DNA of 8,294 bases from positions 1-8,294 of the forward strand of contig CALGAA010000015.1 in assembly GCA_937952445.1 (NCBI GenBank). The letters run 5' to 3'. The stretch is from an uncultured Bacteroidota bacterium. Its GTDB lineage: Bacteria; Bacteroidota; Bacteroidia; Chitinophagales; Saprospiraceae. Shown piece by piece: positions 6,604 through 8,294 of the stretch (position 1 is its first letter; the number at the start of each line of letters is the position of its first letter). The position numbers were made by a program, and so were the translations under genes. The notes beneath the pieces were generated by a model, which did no database searches, was not told the DNA's origin, and was given only the letters and a program-made list of their open reading frames with translations.

Positions 6604-7500
6604 TTTTGGTGATTGTTTGACGGGTGCCACCACCAGGTCTTCCTTTCCGGTGATCATTCTGTTACCCATGTAAATGACTACCCCGGCGGTCAAAAACATG
6701 ATAATGCTGTATACGACCGGAGCTATGGCATAGGATAAATTGCCCAGGAGGCCTGCTGCGATCGCAATGGCCAACGTACCGTTTTGGATCCCTGATTCAA
6801 TGGTGATGCTAATGGACTGGCTTATATTGAGCCGGATAAATCGGGCTCCGAAATACCCAAAGCTCATAGTCAGAATGTTCAACAATAATGTAATCACACC
6901 TGCCTGAGCAAAATAGCCGGGGAGCGTATCGATTTCTTTAATTATAATTCCGATGATAATCAAAAGCAATAAAAGACCCGATATAATTTTCACTGGTCGA
7001 CCCATTTTTTGGGCAAATTTCGGCCAAAATCGATTGACCAACATGCCGAGCATGACCGGGATCAGAACGATCGAAAATATTTTAACGATGGTATCCCATA
7101 CGTCCAGGTGAATCTGCTCGCTTTGATTGACAAACGAAACCATTGCCAGGTTGATAATAATTGGGATGGTAAAAACCGTAATCACGCTCGAAATGGCTGT
7201 GAGGGATACCGACAGGGCGGTGTCACCTTTGGCCAGATGAGAGATTAAATTGGAAGTCGGTCCCCCGGGGCAGGCAGCTAATATCATCACACCGATGGCT
7301 ATTTCCGGTGCAATTGAAAAAGCCATGACCAGCAGAAAGCCGATAATCGGTAGCATGATCAACTGGTTGAAGAGCCCAAATAAGATAGCTTTGGGGTAAG
7401 TGACCACGCGTTTAAAATCCGCTATCGTTAATGACAGCCCCATCCCGCCCATGACAACCATCAAAGCAATACCCAAAATAGCATTGGAAGTACTATCCAT
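6601..7500 (-). CDS. Bile acid:sodium symporter (BASS/SBF) family transporter
   Basis: A 299-residue inner-membrane protein made largely of hydrophobic helices, of usual length for bacterial BASS transporters, which co-transport organic anions with sodium. Hallmarks are ACPGGPTSN (76-84) at the first discontinuous helix and IESGIQNGTLA (234-244) at the second. Aligning by eye to the crystallised Neisseria homologue ASBT, the first sodium site is intact: S83, N84, S97, T101 and E235 match S114, N115, S128, T132 and E260. For the second site, Q46, E235 and Q239 match Q77, E260 and Q264. The transporter should therefore be sodium-coupled. Substrate cannot be read: family members carry bile acids, pyruvate, pantoate, other keto or carboxylic acids and sulfated compounds. 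It lies 81 bp downstream of the small exported protein gene on the same strand, probably in one operon, and converges with the unknown plus-strand gene. Confidence 0.93.
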   Translation of the reverse strand: MDSTSNAILGIALMVVMGGMGLSLTIADFKRVVTYPKAILFGLFNQLIMLPIIGFLLVMAFSIAPEIAIGVMILAACPGGPTSNLISHLAKGDTALSVSLTAISSVITVFTIPIIINLAMVSFVNQSEQIHLDVWDTIVKIFSIVLIPVMLGMLVNRFWPKFAQKMGRPVKIISGLLLLLIIIGIIIKEIDTLPGYFAQAGVITLLLNILTMSFGYFGARFIRLNISQSISITIESGIQNGTLAIAIAAGLLGNLSYAIAPVVYSIIMFLTAGVVIYMGNRMITGKEDLVVAPVKQSPK

Positions 7501-7581
7501 ATCTGTATGTAATTATCGGTTTATAGTAACTATTGTCCTTAAAATTGAACCTGTGATTTTTATTTCAGATATGCTTTGAGC

Positions 7582-8214
7582 TTACCGACTTACCGGTCGG
7601 CCATGCACCTCAATCCAATCCAGCCTGGAGCATGCATTGGACCGTCCACCCGCCATCAGATCGGTGAAGCCCACCTCTTCGACGTTGGAAAGATCCGGAT
7701 TTTTTGCCACCCCAATTTCCGTAATCCGCTCGGGGTCCAAAATGTGCCAGGTCATGTCCTGAAGGTTGAATTCGTCTGAATTCCAATCTTTAGAAGGTCC
7801 GGAGGATTGGTCGCTGACCAACCAGGTTCCGTCGGTCAACTTCAAAGTGATCCTCAAATGCCGCAGACCAACTTGTTTGGTGCGCCAAATGACTTTTGCA
7901 TACCCTGTCAGGTCTACATTTTGAGTTCGATGACGCAAACTGACCATCCAGTTTTCAAGGCAAAGCCCAGACCAGACATAGTAGGGGTCATCGACGGGTT
8001 TTTCGTGATTGCTTTTTTTCAAGCTGTCACGACCCGGACCATAGAGGTGCACTTCCAGATTCGGATTGTTCACGTGTCGCTGATTCAAGGGGATTTCGGC
8101 CGGAATTTCTTTCCAGTCTTCCCGGAAAAACACATCCGGGCGATAATCAGCCTGTGCAAGGACATCAGATCCCATCCACAAAGAGCATAGCACGAATAAA
8201 AACCATTGTTTCAT
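7582..8214 (-). CDS. Small exported beta-rich protein of unknown function
   Basis: A 210-residue protein with an ordinary signal peptide (MKQWFLFVLCSLWMGSDVLA, cleavage probably before or near Q21). C10 is preceded by Leu and is not a lipobox. The mature part opens with DVFFREDWKEIPAEIPLNQRH (27-47), then a region that may be a ligand loop (HLYGPGRDSLKKS, 56-68). A series of strands follows: YYVWSGLCLENWMVSLRH (78-95), YAKVIWRTK (105-113), HLRITLKLTDGTWLVSD (119-135), and a closing DLMAGG...RLDWIEVHG (185-205). The alternating pattern and closing W-I-E-V strand suggest a single jelly-roll or galactose-binding-like sandwich, as in secreted carbohydrate-associated domains; this is inference and no named family is recognised. 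No catalytic residue set stands out. It begins 15 bp after a probable upstream gene and is followed 81 bp later by the sodium symporter gene, so it may help recognise the compound that the transporter imports. Confidence 0.8.
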   Translation of the reverse strand: MKQWFLFVLCSLWMGSDVLAQADYRPDVFFREDWKEIPAEIPLNQRHVNNPNLEVHLYGPGRDSLKKSNHEKPVDDPYYVWSGLCLENWMVSLRHRTQNVDLTGYAKVIWRTKQVGLRHLRITLKLTDGTWLVSDQSSGPSKDWNSDEFNLQDMTWHILDPERITEIGVAKNPDLSNVEEVGFTDLMAGGRSNACSRLDWIEVHGRPVSR

Positions 8215-8229
8215 TATCCCATTTTATTT

Positions 8230-8294
8230 TCAGACGCCAAACTTGGTGTCCGTACCGGGCATGGTAAATATCGGATTCAAGATAGGATAAAAAT
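8230..8294 (-). CDS. Probable 3' end of another gene (last 20 residues; runs off right edge)
   Basis: On the minus strand a frame is open from the right edge to TGA at 8230-8232, ending NPIFTMPGTDTKFGV. The stop lies 15 bp before the ATG of the small exported protein, the spacing expected inside an operon. A second frame is also open from the edge through 8165, overlapping the next gene, so the frame choice rests on the operon-like spacing and on the look of the peptide. Product unknown. Confidence 0.45.
   Translation of the reverse strand, partial: FYPILNPIFTMPGTDTKFGV

Noticed and set aside
7523..7533. ATAGT-A-ACTAT dyad upstream of the symporter gene as an operator
   Set aside because: Arms of only 5 bp in AT-rich sequence with no supporting promoter element.
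7585..7600. CCGAC/GTCGG hairpin at the end of the small exported protein gene as a terminator
   Set aside because: The stem is 5 bp, overlaps the last codons, and no T-run follows on the minus strand.

Overview
The window most likely comes from a free-living, probably marine or sediment, member of the Bacteroidota. This is inferred from four things: moderately AT-leaning genes with very AT-rich spacers, A-rich start regions without clear Shine-Dalgarno sequences, exported proteins with lipobox, Tat-like or ordinary signal peptides, and a cargo typical of glycan-degrading Bacteroidota (and Planctomycetes/Verrucomicrobia). No rRNA, tRNA, CRISPR array, insertion sequence or phage gene is visible.

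Layout, left to right. (1) Positions 1-1819, minus strand: the first 606 residues of a large lipoprotein with a degenerate SGNH/GDSL-like domain followed by a dehydrogenase-type beta-propeller; the gene runs off the left edge. It is open over its whole visible length. (2) Positions 1820-2416: a spacer of about 600 bp with three short stop-free stretches on the minus strand, one directly in frame upstream of the lipoprotein. They look like gene remnants or a small leader gene, but could be chance. (3) Positions 2417-3655, plus strand: an exported seven-fold VCBS/FG-GAP calcium-binding beta-propeller protein. (4) Positions 3761-5101, minus strand, convergent with it: a Tat-like exported protein resembling polysaccharide deacetylases, with a non-canonical metal motif. 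(5) Positions 5102-5548: a very AT-rich spacer holding divergent control regions and a perfect 7-4-7 inverted repeat. (6) Positions 5549-6547, plus strand: a 332-residue Trp-rich, apparently cytoplasmic protein of unrecognised family. (7) Positions 6601-7500, minus strand: a bile acid:sodium symporter (BASS/SBF) family transporter with its sodium-site residues intact. (8) Positions 7582-8214, minus strand: a small exported beta-rich protein of unknown function, 81 bp upstream of the transporter on the same strand. (9) Positions 8230-8294: probably the last 20 codons of another minus-strand gene, so the right end looks like a three-gene minus-strand operon.

Working together (inference): the exported proteins (lipoprotein propeller, VCBS propeller, deacetylase-like protein, small beta-rich protein) suit extracellular or periplasmic handling of a carbohydrate or related organic compound. 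The sodium symporter could import an organic-acid product. No SusC/SusD pair, glycoside hydrolase or sulfatase is visible, so a polysaccharide utilisation locus is not shown. The genes change strand often, and only the right-hand minus-strand group looks like an operon. The best candidates for undescribed biology are the 332-residue protein, the small exported protein and the deacetylase-like protein with an altered motif.
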